Source: Niabella soli DSM 19437 (GTDB taxonomy: Bacteria; Bacteroidota; Bacteroidia; Chitinophagales; Chitinophagaceae). Taken from it: DNA of 64,000 nt. The DNA is taken from positions 2,480,001 to 2,544,000 of the forward strand of contig NZ_CP007035.1 of the NCBI RefSeq assembly GCF_000243115.2, read 5' to 3'. Below are positions 1-7,947 of this stretch, in pieces. The stretch's first letter is position 1. The number at the start of each line of letters is the position of its first letter. The notes beneath the pieces were generated by a model. It made no database searches and had not been told where the DNA came from. It saw only the letters and a list, made by a program, of their open reading frames with translations. Both the position numbers and the translations under genes were made by a program.

Positions 1-821
1 TTGCCTCTTTTCTTTTCGGCATAAAAAGAAGTAAGCAGATAACGATTGTTTGCATCATCGGCTTTTAGTTTTATGTCGTCCAGGAAAAGATTATTGATCG
101 AAAGCGGGCGTTCCTGGCATTCGCGGCTATCCGGCCGTTTTACCAGCAAAGCGGCGTCCTGAATGTCCCCGCTGGAAAGGCGGTTATATTTTACAAAGGC
201 AAAGTCGCCGTTATCGGTCAGGCTATACCCGGTAAGATAATTGCCGCTTTTTTTCATCGGCACCCCAAACCGGTTTTCCTGAAGCGGCGCCAACGCCGCA
301 TCGAATAACTTTTCTGTAAACAGGTGCAGTGCCCGGTCTTTTTTATTTATTTTAAACACCGCAAGCTTTGAACGATCGCTGTTTTGAATGATTGTATAGA
401 TCTTCCGGTCCGCTTTGTAGGCGATCATGGTTGTATCCAGTACCACCGGGGCCTGTAAAATGCTGCCGTTAGCTTCAACACGGGCAGCGTTGCAAAAAAC
501 AATATTCCCCTGTTGGAACTGGTACACCAGGTATGCAAAGTTGGAAAAAGTAAAGAAGCTCACATCCAGCAGCTCATTTTTTTTAGGCAGCAGCGTAATG
601 GGCACTGTTTGTAACTGCTGCATATTTTCATTGAAAACAGCTATCTGGTGACTTCCCTTTACTTCTTTATAAATAAGATAATTACTGGCCAGTTTTCCGA
701 TGATCTCAAAATTCATTTTTGGGACATCCGTGTTATTTACATCTGCGTACACAATACTTTGCGCCCCTGCAACGTTTATAAGGCTAAAACAGAGTAACAG
801 ATTAAAAATCAACTTTTTCAT
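1..821 (-). CDS. secreted protein of unknown function, cut by the left edge
   Basis: An open frame begins with ATG at 819-821 on the minus strand and runs without a stop to base 1, so at least 273 residues are coded and the C-terminus lies outside. The product starts with a signal peptide (MKKLIFNLLLCFSLINVAGA, then QS), so it is exported. The remainder is soluble, rich in beta-strand-like segments (for example KIYTIIQNSDRSKLAVFKIN) and has no motif I recognise. A -7-like TACCTTTA lies on the minus strand at 844-851. It is divergent from kup. The open frame, signal peptide and normal codon use make it a real gene; its function is unknown. Confidence 0.75.
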   Translation of the reverse strand, partial: MKKLIFNLLLCFSLINVAGAQSIVYADVNNTDVPKMNFEIIGKLASNYLIYKEVKGSHQIAVFNENMQQLQTVPITLLPKKNELLDVSFFTFSNFAYLVYQFQQGNIVFCNAARVEANGSILQAPVVLDTTMIAYKADRKIYTIIQNSDRSKLAVFKINKKDRALHLFTEKLFDAALAPLQENRFGVPMKKSGNYLTGYSLTDNGDFAFVKYNRLSSGDIQDAALLVKRPDSRECQERPLSINNLFLDDIKLKADDANNRYLLTSFYAEKKRG

Positions 822-962
822 AAAACGTTTAATATTCGTTCCATAAAGGTACAGTTTTACTTTATATGAAAAATGAGCTTTTACTACGGCCCGTTGCAAA
901 GGGGAAATATAATGATTAGCAAAAAAAATAAGTTTTTTTCTTTACTGATCTTTTATATAATC

Positions 963-996
963 TTTGCCGGTTATTTTTGGTATTTAGATAAATTTG
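963..996 (+). promoter_or_regulatory. putative promoter of kup
   Basis: TTTG at 963-966 and TAAATTTG at 989-996 match the Bacteroidota -33 (TTTG) and -7 (TAnnTTTG) elements with a 22-base spacer. Transcription would start only a few bases before the GTG at 1007, giving an almost leaderless message. Confidence 0.4.
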
Positions 997-1006
997 AATT
1001 TCAAAA

Positions 1007-2986
1007 GTGAAACTTTCAACCAATAAAGCAACAGCCGCAGGGTTGTTGATCGCTTTAGGGATTATTTACGGGGATATAGGCACTTCTCCTTTATACGTCT
1101 TAAATGAGCTTATAAACGGGAAGACCATTACAACTGAGCTGATCGTTGGAGCGCTATCCCTGATCATATGGACGCTAACCCTGCAAACCACCGTTAAATA
1201 TGTGTGGCTGACGCTAAAAGCCGACAACAGGGGTGAAGGCGGCATTTTCAGCCTGTATACACTGGTACGCCGACGACGAAAGTGGCTCGTGTTACCCGCA
1301 ATGATCGGGGGAGCTTCCCTGCTTGCTGACGGTATGATCACCCCGCCCATTTCCATCACTTCTGCTGTTGAAGGCTTGCGCAATATTCCCGCACTCAGTT
1401 TTTTGGGAGAAAGAGAAAATGTTCATATTATTATGTACATAGTTATCGGCATCCTTATCGTGCTGTTCTTTGTACAACAGTTCGGGACCCTTTCTATAGG
1501 AAAAGCTTTCGGGCCGGTAATGTTTATCTGGTTCAGCATGCTGGCGGTTTTAGGCATCATGCACCTGAGCGACGACTGGAGCATTTTGCGTGCTTTCAGT
1601 CCCCATTATGGTATTGAGCTGCTGACCAAATATCCCAAAGGATTTTGGCTGCTGGGCGCCGTTTTTCTTTGTACTACGGGGGCGGAAGCCTTGTATAGCG
1701 ACCTGGGCCATTGTGGCCGGGGCAACATACGCGTAAGCTGGATCTTTGTAAAATCCTGTTTGATACTCAACTATTTGGGGCAGGGCGCTTTTTTACTGTC
1801 CCATTATGAAGGCATTCAGTTCCCAACGGCTACCAGCAACCCGTTTTTTGCTTTAATGCCGGATCATTTCCTGGCGATCGGCGTTGTTGTGGCAACTATT
1901 GCGGCCATCATTGCCAGCCAGGCGTTAATTTCAGGGTCTTTTACGCTTATTGGCGAAGCCATTCGTTTAAACCTTTGGCCGCGGTTAAAAATCAACTACC
2001 CTTCCAATGAACGGGGGCAGTTATACATTCCCGGTATCAACCTCATCCTTTTAATCGGGTGTTTGGGCATTGTAATGTATTTTAAAGAGTCCAGCAAAAT
2101 GGGCGCCGCCTATGGTTTAGCGATTACGCTTTGTATGATCGCCACCAGTATTCTGTTTGCTAATTTTTTGGTCAGCAAAAGAACAATGCCGGTATTGGTA
2201 TACCTGTATCTCCTTGTATTTCTGTCAATTGAGATCAGTTTCTTAATCGCCAACCTTGAAAAATTTCCGCATGGCGGGTTCGTTACCTTATTTGTAGGGG
2301 GCTTATTATTTATGGTCATGTATGTTTGGTACCGGGCGCGGAAGATCAAGAACCGTTATGTGGAGTTTGTGCGGATGGAACATTATATTCCGAAGATGCA
2401 GGAGCTGAGCGCCGACCGGTCGATCGCGAAATACGCCACACACCTTATTTATCTTACCAGCGCGGATAATCCCAAAGAGATCGAACATAAGATCATTTAT
2501 TCCATTCTGAATAAAAAACCCAAGCGGGCGGATATTTACTGGTTCCTGCATGTGGATACACTTGATGATCCGTATACTGCAGAATACAAAGTAGACCATA
2601 TCATCCCCAATGATATTATACGCATCGATTTCCGGCTGGGATTCCGGGTGCAGCCCAAGATCAACATCATGTTTAAAAAAGTGGTGGAAGACCTGGTGGT
2701 GAACAACGAGGTAAATATCATCAGCCGGTACGAAAGCTTAGCCAGCAGCAATACCGTGGGTGATTTTCAGTTTGTAGTGCTGGAGAAATACCTGAGTGCC
2801 GATAACGACCTTCCTTTTGCTGAAAAAATGATCATGCGGCTGCATTTTATGATCAAGCAAATGAGCCTTTCCGAAGAAAAAGGTTTTGGGCTGGATCTTT
2901 CCAATGTTACGGTAGAAAAATTCCCGTTGATTGTAGCGCCGGTGACCAGTGTTAAGTTAAAGCGGATTGAGGATAATATTAGTTGA
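1007..2986 (+). CDS. kup: KUP/HAK/KT-family potassium transporter Kup
   Basis: This 659-residue inner-membrane protein should import K+ with protons. Residues about 18-30 carry the family signature GIIYGDIGTSPLY; about twelve hydrophobic segments follow, then a soluble C-terminal part from about residue 445. The length is close to that of Kup from E. coli (622). The start is a GTG; no ATG lies upstream in frame near it, and the GDxGTSPLY motif falls at the usual distance from this start. It stands alone, divergent from the gene at the left edge and convergent with oxyR. Family assignment is firm from the signature; the transported ion is known from the family, not from this sequence. Confidence 0.95.
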   Translation: MKLSTNKATAAGLLIALGIIYGDIGTSPLYVLNELINGKTITTELIVGALSLIIWTLTLQTTVKYVWLTLKADNRGEGGIFSLYTLVRRRRKWLVLPAMIGGASLLADGMITPPISITSAVEGLRNIPALSFLGERENVHIIMYIVIGILIVLFFVQQFGTLSIGKAFGPVMFIWFSMLAVLGIMHLSDDWSILRAFSPHYGIELLTKYPKGFWLLGAVFLCTTGAEALYSDLGHCGRGNIRVSWIFVKSCLILNYLGQGAFLLSHYEGIQFPTATSNPFFALMPDHFLAIGVVVATIAAIIASQALISGSFTLIGEAIRLNLWPRLKINYPSNERGQLYIPGINLILLIGCLGIVMYFKESSKMGAAYGLAITLCMIATSILFANFLVSKRTMPVLVYLYLLVFLSIEISFLIANLEKFPHGGFVTLFVGGLLFMVMYVWYRARKIKNRYVEFVRMEHYIPKMQELSADRSIAKYATHLIYLTSADNPKEIEHKIIYSILNKKPKRADIYWFLHVDTLDDPYTAEYKVDHIIPNDIIRIDFRLGFRVQPKINIMFKKVVEDLVVNNEVNIISRYESLASSNTVGDFQFVVLEKYLSADNDLPFAEKMIMRLHFMIKQMSLSEEKGFGLDLSNVTVEKFPLIVAPVTSVKLKRIEDNIS

Positions 2987-3017
2987 TAGCGCAATGCTAA
3001 ACGCTGAATGCTGAACG
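2985..3017. repeat. degenerate short-period intergenic repeat
   Basis: Just after the kup stop comes a run of near-copies of an 8-base unit of the type AACGCTGA/AATGCTGA (GCAATGCTAAACGCTGAATG and on). It fills the 32-bp gap between the convergent kup and oxyR genes. The same word family recurs at 15650 and 41521. Confidence 0.6.
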
Positions 3018-3018
3018 C

Positions 3019-3957
3019 TTACTGGATCGGGATAATATTTTGTGAGGGCGGCTTTTTCAGTTTATCGGGCACCGCCTCCAGTATTTCTGTTTGCAGGGCT
3101 TTTATCAGTTTTTCTTTAAGAAAATCCCGGTGCACCACAAGGCTTATTTCCCGCACCGGCACCGGTCGTTTAAAATGCCGGATCAATTGCAATTGACTTT
3201 TGGGCATCTGCATAGTAACCAGCTCCGGAACGATCGTTACCCCATCGCTTATTTCCACCATCCGCTTCAGTGTTTCAATACTGCCCGCTTCATATTCCAG
3301 GCCCGAATGTTCCCGGCTTTGCTTTTGCAATTCGCAGATGGATAAGATCTGGGAGCGAAAACAATGCCCCTCTTCCAGCAACCACAGCTTACTGGTATCA
3401 ATATCTTTTGGCAGGATGTATTGTTTTTCGTAGGCCTTATTCCGTTTGGAGGTAAATACCATCAGCTCCTCGTAAAACAAAGTATGTTCTTTTATTCCCG
3501 GTTCCTCAATAGGCGTTACTAAAATGCCGGCGTCAATTTTTTCTTCTTTCAGGTTTCGTACAATATTTTCTGTGATCAGTTCATGAATGATCAGTTTGAT
3601 TTCAGGATATTTTTTTATAAACGCGGGAACAAAGATCGGAAGCAGGTAGGGCGCCAGTGTGGGAATAATCCCGATCCGCAACTGGCCGGAGAGTTTGCCT
3701 TTCTGATCTTCAACATACCGGTTCAACTCATTGCGGGCATACAACAGTCTGCGCGCATGCTCCAGAATGCCTTCGCCCACCGGCGTGGGCACCACCGGCA
3801 GTTTGCTTCTGTCAAAAATTTTTACGCCCAGTTCTTCTTCCAGCTTTTGGATCTGCATGCTTAAAGTGGGCTGGGTTATAAAACAGGCTTCCGCCGCTTT
3901 AATGAAATTGCGGTGCACATCTACCGCGTTGATATATTCGATCTGCTGTATAGTCAT
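3019..3957 (-). CDS. oxyR: LysR-family peroxide sensor OxyR
   Basis: A 312-residue LysR-type regulator. The N-terminal winged helix (residues 1-60, with AAEACFITQPTLSMQIQKLE) binds DNA and the rest is the effector domain. Two cysteines at 199 and 208 in GHCFRSQILSIC have the same spacing and numbering as the redox pair C199/C208 of E. coli OxyR, so disulfide-based sensing of hydrogen peroxide is well supported. OxyR controls catalase and peroxiredoxin genes in other bacteria; none is adjacent here. A perfect inverted repeat just upstream (3963-3998) may be its own operator. It converges on kup. Confidence 0.92.
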   Translation of the reverse strand: MTIQQIEYINAVDVHRNFIKAAEACFITQPTLSMQIQKLEEELGVKIFDRSKLPVVPTPVGEGILEHARRLLYARNELNRYVEDQKGKLSGQLRIGIIPTLAPYLLPIFVPAFIKKYPEIKLIIHELITENIVRNLKEEKIDAGILVTPIEEPGIKEHTLFYEELMVFTSKRNKAYEKQYILPKDIDTSKLWLLEEGHCFRSQILSICELQKQSREHSGLEYEAGSIETLKRMVEISDGVTIVPELVTMQMPKSQLQLIRHFKRPVPVREISLVVHRDFLKEKLIKALQTEILEAVPDKLKKPPSQNIIPIQ

Positions 3958-3962
3958 ATTTC

Positions 3963-3998
3963 ATCAATTAAATCTATAGGAATACAAATTTAATTGAT
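3963..3998. promoter_or_regulatory. inverted repeat, putative OxyR autoregulatory site
   Basis: ATCAATTAAAT (3963-3973) and ATTTAATTGAT (3988-3998) form a perfect 11-bp inverted repeat around a 14-base spacer containing CTATAGG. It starts 6 bases upstream of the oxyR ATG and overlaps a minus-strand -7 box, TAAATTTG (3985-3992). LysR-type regulators usually bind such dyads over their own promoters; the role here is inferred from position. Confidence 0.5.
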
Positions 3999-4208
3999 TT
4001 GTGCAATAGGGATATTCGTTCTTTATTTTAAATATTGTACCCACCCTGCCGGGCGACTGGTGGGACATGGGCGACGAACAAAATATTTAGTCCGCCGATA
4101 AAGCCTTTGTGTTTTTCCGTGCTAATTATTTCGTCAAAGCGATTACTAAGCCGTTGGTTCTTTTGATTACAAGACAATCACAGATATTACATTGCACGAG
4201 GTGATCCC

Positions 4209-4973
4209 TTAAGAAGAGTGCCTGGGGTGGTTCATTTTATACAACCGAACCCCAAAGTAAATGAGGAAAATAAGAGGTACAATAATCATAATAAATGGAA
4301 CGGAATCTTTCACCCCTTTTATTTCCAAGAATGGCGTATACCACAAGCTAACGCCCTCGAATCTTTTTTTAAACTCACTTTTCGGCATTACATAAGTAAG
4401 GTACATTGATACATTATACTCATACTGATCGGGAGATGTATCCACATTGATTTTAACTGCGCCCCCAGTTTCTTTTGATGCTCTTACAGCGGTTAACGGG
4501 GTATCTGCCCCGCGAGCACTAAAAGCTAATAGTGGATGTTCTTTAGTGCCATAAAATGGGTTTATCAAATCGTCCTTATTTATTTTTACTAAAAAACTAT
4601 TATCATACAGGCTCCCCCAAAAACCACCATTCACATTAATCATTGTGATTTGAATATATTTCTTAAGGCTGTCATGAAAGAATATTTTATAATTCATCCG
4701 GGATCGTTGAGTGCCATCACGGCCCATATACTTCGATGCTATTTTGGTGTCGATCATTTTGGAGACACCGCTATAACTTTCGTTGGCCAGCAGATCGGGT
4801 TTTGGCAGTTTTAAGGACAATACTTCTGTACTGTTTTCTATATAAGAGGTTACATATTTTTTTGCATCATTTTTATTTATAAAAAGAAAGTTATACACCA
4901 CCAGTAATAAAGGCAGTATTACAACAGCACCAATAATATAACCGATAATACCCATATTCTTTAAAAACGCCAT
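4209..4973 (-). CDS. membrane-anchored putative immunity protein (orphan)
   Basis: A protein of about 254 residues using the ATG at 4971-4973 (the frame can be opened further with a TTG, which would overlap the upstream remnant). It has an N-terminal membrane segment (MGIIGYIIGAVVILPLLLVV), a soluble middle and a second membrane segment near the C-terminus (SVPFIMIIVPLIFLIYFG). It shares two blocks with the protein at 6429-6935: VKINKDDLINPFYGTKEHP against IKVNKELLSNPKYGTEENP, and YNVSMYLTYV against YGVSEYLTYE. It begins 7 bases after a 73-codon remnant of an effector C-terminus, as the intact pair upstream is arranged. An immunity role against a type VI effector is inferred from this arrangement only. 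Confidence 0.6.
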   Translation of the reverse strand: MAFLKNMGIIGYIIGAVVILPLLLVVYNFLFINKNDAKKYVTSYIENSTEVLSLKLPKPDLLANESYSGVSKMIDTKIASKYMGRDGTQRSRMNYKIFFHDSLKKYIQITMINVNGGFWGSLYDNSFLVKINKDDLINPFYGTKEHPLLAFSARGADTPLTAVRASKETGGAVKINVDTSPDQYEYNVSMYLTYVMPKSEFKKRFEGVSLWYTPFLEIKGVKDSVPFIMIIVPLIFLIYFGVRLYKMNHPRHSS

Positions 4974-4980
4974 TTTATCT

Positions 4981-5202
4981 TTATTTTGTTGACACAATAT
5001 TTACTCCTTGCGGTCCCGATTCATTTTCCTTCATAATATCTCCAAATGTGTTGAATACATTATTAAACTTCCCATCTTCATACTTATTAGAGCCATATTC
5101 AATTGCGAAGTTAACTACTGCGCCGGCGAGGCCCACTCCTATGCCGGCAGCCAATTTGGCGCCAGGACTGGTTCCAAACCGGCTTACTGTTTGCGGATAC
5201 AC
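4981..5202 (-). pseudogene. C-terminal remnant of a second spike-effector
   Basis: A 73-codon frame with only a weak GTG as possible start and an in-frame stop just upstream at 5206-5208. Its text GLAGAVVNFAIEYGSNKYED resembles GIGAVTWAIEYAGERAENK near the C-terminus of the full effector at 6937-7947. The best reading is a leftover 3' end of a replaced effector gene, kept next to its immunity-like partner (4209-4973). A short functional peptide cannot be excluded. Confidence 0.55.
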
Positions 5203-5718
5203 AGGCTAACCCATCATTTTAAGGGGTATCACCTTTAATCCTTTCCAGCCACTTGGATTCCGTGGCATCCGGCAAAAACGTTGGTTATGTCGGCCGTGAA
5301 TTCGGTATGAGCGGCTCTGTCTTCAACGATAGAAATCTGTTCGACACTTCATCAGATTGCGCACAAAAGCTACTTACTTCCGAAACATTTTTTTAAACTC
5401 CTCCTTAGGCATAAACGGACAACCAATACTTTATTACTCCTACAAAACTTTAGCAGGCTATCTCTTTCAAATATTTTTGGCATACATGCCAATTTTTAAT
5501 TTTGCATTAGATTCGGGAATTACAGCTGCATCCATTAGTCTCCGCTGCTCATTGGCAACTTTAGTATCGCTTATGGTTTCAAAGAGCGTGAAATGCCAAG
5601 AAATCTGCCAGGTCGTGTTTTGATATTTTTTAGCTGTTCGTTCTTATACGCCTTTTCTCCCAACTGCCGGTTATAGGCGGCTTTTTTCGGGAAATAGCTT
5701 CCAACTTTTCAGGCTTTT
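5203..5718 (-). pseudogene. gap holding decayed coding fragments
   Basis: This 516-base stretch has no intact gene. On the minus strand it shows broken pieces: a tail at 5374-5421 ending CPFMPKEEFKKMFRK then stop, which matches MPKSEFKKRF near the C-terminus of the 4209-4973 protein; a 48-codon open piece at 5467-5610 containing WHFTLFETISDTKVANEQRR; and a basic piece at about 5620-5700 with AAYNRQLGEKAYKNEQLKN, joined only through frameshifts. A forward open stretch at 5223-5396 also looks coding-like but matches nothing I know. The region reads as degraded effector/immunity debris. Confidence 0.4.
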
Positions 5719-6378
5719 CTATGTATAAAACAGAGCTAAAAAAACAATGATCGCAAAAACAATACCTGCTAATAACACCAGCCTTTCGTAATTGAAAAAC
5801 GCTCCCTTTTCTACACCCGATTGTTGTAAGTATTTTTCGAGTCGTAGTACCTGCTCTGTATTTTGAGCCGTTTCTTGCTTTCGCAATTGCCTGTTGCCCT
5901 GAATGCCTGCCGTTTCCGGCGAGGTAATTGGCGATAAAACAGCGATACCCTTATCGGTTTTCAAATAGATGATCTGAACCGTTTTTTTAAAATACCATTT
6001 GATGGTATAGGCCTTTATTATTGCAGCCTTATCATTCAAATAGTACGAATTGCTTTCCCGCTTTAACCAGGCAGGCCAGGCATATTGCACAACCAATGCT
6101 ATCACAAAAAGAAAAGGAAGGGATATTATTAATTGGCCCGGAAACCCAGGCATATAGGCAACCAATATTATTCCTATAGCCATAATAACAAAGAACAGCG
6201 ACAATAATATGCAGAGGCGCTTCATATTAAGGCAACGCAAAAGGCTCGTCGCAGGATCTGCTGCAACGGGTTCCATAAACCGACTTGCCTCAGCAAGCTT
6301 TGCTTTATTTCGCAATTGCCTTAAAAGAATAGGTATAAGGACAACCGCCACCAGGAAAATAAAGAGTAAATACCACAT
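5719..6378 (-). CDS. four-segment membrane protein of unknown function
   Basis: 219 residues with hydrophobic segments at the N-terminus (MWYLLFIFLVAVVLIPILL), about residues 53-75, about 80-98 and at the C-terminus (LVLLAGIVFAIIVFLALFY); between the third and fourth lies a soluble domain of roughly 90 residues ending in a Gln/Glu-rich helix. I recognise no family. It lies 50 bases after the immunity-like gene 6429-6935 in the same direction, so a second immunity factor or another part of the type VI cargo module is possible. The base composition is AT-rich, as in its neighbours. Confidence 0.6.
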   Translation of the reverse strand: MWYLLFIFLVAVVLIPILLRQLRNKAKLAEASRFMEPVAADPATSLLRCLNMKRLCILLSLFFVIMAIGIILVAYMPGFPGQLIISLPFLFVIALVVQYAWPAWLKRESNSYYLNDKAAIIKAYTIKWYFKKTVQIIYLKTDKGIAVLSPITSPETAGIQGNRQLRKQETAQNTEQVLRLEKYLQQSGVEKGAFFNYERLVLLAGIVFAIIVFLALFYT

Positions 6379-6428
6379 CGTCGTTCTTTTAGGATTGGGT
6401 GATTTTTAAAAACGGCGGGACATCCTAT

Positions 6429-6935
6429 TTATTTCTTATACTCATAAGTTAAATACTCTGAGACGCCATACTTGTAATCTTCTTCGGTCATAATCGCCGT
6501 ACCTTGGGGTTTTATATATAATACGAGGTACGGATTTTCTTCAGTACCATATTTAGGATTGGAAAGCAGTTCTTTGTTCACTTTAATAGTTAAATTTTCA
6601 GAAGTTAGTGTTCGATCATATAAAAAAATATTCGAATGAAAAACTTCTATTTTATAATATTTATTAGTTGCGCCATCCTTAATAACAGCAATATTTTTGT
6701 ACTTTCCCTCTGCATTGCTATTCTTAGCATTAAAGAAGTCGGAAAGCCAACTATATGAGACATGGTCTTTCGTTGAAATTATTTGGGGAGTCTTTACAAT
6801 TATTGCAGAAGAGTTTTTAATATATTGTTCAGTTTCCTTTTCCGAGGGTTTGTTCTTTGTTATCCACTTGGCTCCCAAATACATTAAAAATGCAAATAAC
6901 AAATATCCTATTATTTGAAATGTTTTACCTTTCAT
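6429..6935 (-). CDS. membrane-anchored putative immunity protein
   Basis: 168 residues: one N-terminal membrane anchor (IIGYLLFAFLMYLGAKWIT) and a soluble domain, with no lipobox. It starts one base after the stop of the PAAR/DUF4280-like gene (6937-7947), the usual place for an immunity gene. It is a shorter relative of the 4209-4973 protein, sharing NPKYGTEENPYL and the YGVSEYLTYEY C-terminus. Position and the duplicated arrangement suggest it protects the producer from the adjacent effector. The N-terminal anchor would place the soluble domain in the periplasm, or in the cytoplasm if inverted. Function is inferred, not shown. Confidence 0.65.
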   Translation of the reverse strand: MKGKTFQIIGYLLFAFLMYLGAKWITKNKPSEKETEQYIKNSSAIIVKTPQIISTKDHVSYSWLSDFFNAKNSNAEGKYKNIAVIKDGATNKYYKIEVFHSNIFLYDRTLTSENLTIKVNKELLSNPKYGTEENPYLVLYIKPQGTAIMTEEDYKYGVSEYLTYEYKK

Positions 6936-6936
6936 G

Positions 6937-7947
6937 TTATTCCTTGATTGCTACAATAGTTTTGGCCGCTTTATTAATTTTATCGAGCATTTTAATATCG
7001 GCTTCATTATAAGATGCAATTTTGTTTTCAGCCCTTTCTCCAGCATATTCTATCGCCCAGGTAACGGCGCCAATACCAACACCCTTCCCTACTCCTTTAG
7101 CTGCAGATAAAAGTCCTGGTTTTATCAGGCCAAAACTTAATCTGGGAGCAACACGGGCAACCCTAATGAAACTTGCAACGTCAGCAGTTGTTCCTTTTAC
7201 CGCATCAGCAATTAATCTTCCTGAAAGTAATGGAGCTTCTGACATGGCTTTATAAGCCGAATTACTCAAACCCGGCGTTTTTAGCAGGTTTAAATTATTT
7301 GCCGCCGTAAGTGATTTATTATCAACCTTATCTACCACATAATCTTTTCCAAGATCCAATCCAAGATCAATTGTTCCCGCAGCAGGGCCAAGCGTAGTAC
7401 AGGTAATAAAAGAGCTAAACGCCTTTACAGCAAACTTTGTAGCATTTTGCCCCCAATTACGTAGGGCCATTTTATTTGACAGTGCATTTGCCGCTTCAAA
7501 AGACTCAGAAGCTACCAGCGTGCCTTTATTGGCGCAAATAATGGTGGAATGCAAATAAAAAACACCTTCCCCTCCATTATACTTTACATTCTCTTTATAA
7601 TTCAACCAAAGCTTTCCTTCAAGACCTGAATTGCACATGTGCGAAGCTACATATACAGTTGCTGCCAATACCGCCACAGCAATGGCGCCAACTATTAACC
7701 AACCAACGGGTCCTGACACAACAAATGCCGCTACAACCAGCGCTTTTGCTAAAGCTCCAAAAAACGTCTTCATCGGAGAATTACAAGTAAACTGTTGTAT
7801 TACAGCTGTATCTTGCTTCACCAACATGAGGTTAGTAGTAGATTTATGATACACATTTCCCGGAACTCTTTTTTGAAGCTGCCGGGGAGTACCAAAACTA
7901 TCTAAGGTGCATGAGACCCATGCTTTTTCCTCTAAATACCCTTTCAT
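6937..7947 (-). CDS. PAAR/DUF4280-like spike protein with effector tail
   Basis: 336 residues. The N-terminus (about 8-25, KAWVSCTLDSFGTPRQLQ) and the later block about 110-155 (C-x6-W, then STIICANKGTLV) resemble the two halves of a DUF4280/PAAR-like tip domain, which caps the VgrG spike. Between them, about residues 60-103, lies a strongly hydrophobic hairpin rich in Ala, Val and Gly. The C-terminal half is helical with Gly-rich and Lys-rich stretches and no nuclease or protease motif I can see; a membrane-acting toxin is possible. It overlaps the upstream gene by 4 bases (ATGA) and is followed by an immunity-like gene. Domain calls are by pattern only. Confidence 0.6.
   Translation of the reverse strand: MKGYLEEKAWVSCTLDSFGTPRQLQKRVPGNVYHKSTTNLMLVKQDTAVIQQFTCNSPMKTFFGALAKALVVAAFVVSGPVGWLIVGAIAVAVLAATVYVASHMCNSGLEGKLWLNYKENVKYNGGEGVFYLHSTIICANKGTLVASESFEAANALSNKMALRNWGQNATKFAVKAFSSFITCTTLGPAAGTIDLGLDLGKDYVVDKVDNKSLTAANNLNLLKTPGLSNSAYKAMSEAPLLSGRLIADAVKGTTADVASFIRVARVAPRLSFGLIKPGLLSAAKGVGKGVGIGAVTWAIEYAGERAENKIASYNEADIKMLDKINKAAKTIVAIKE

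Noticed and set aside
4036-4202. Plus-strand coding-like text containing GDWWDMGDEQN, a stop, then FFRANYFVKAITK
   Set aside because: It may be gene debris, but it is short, has a stop in the middle and matches nothing I can name.
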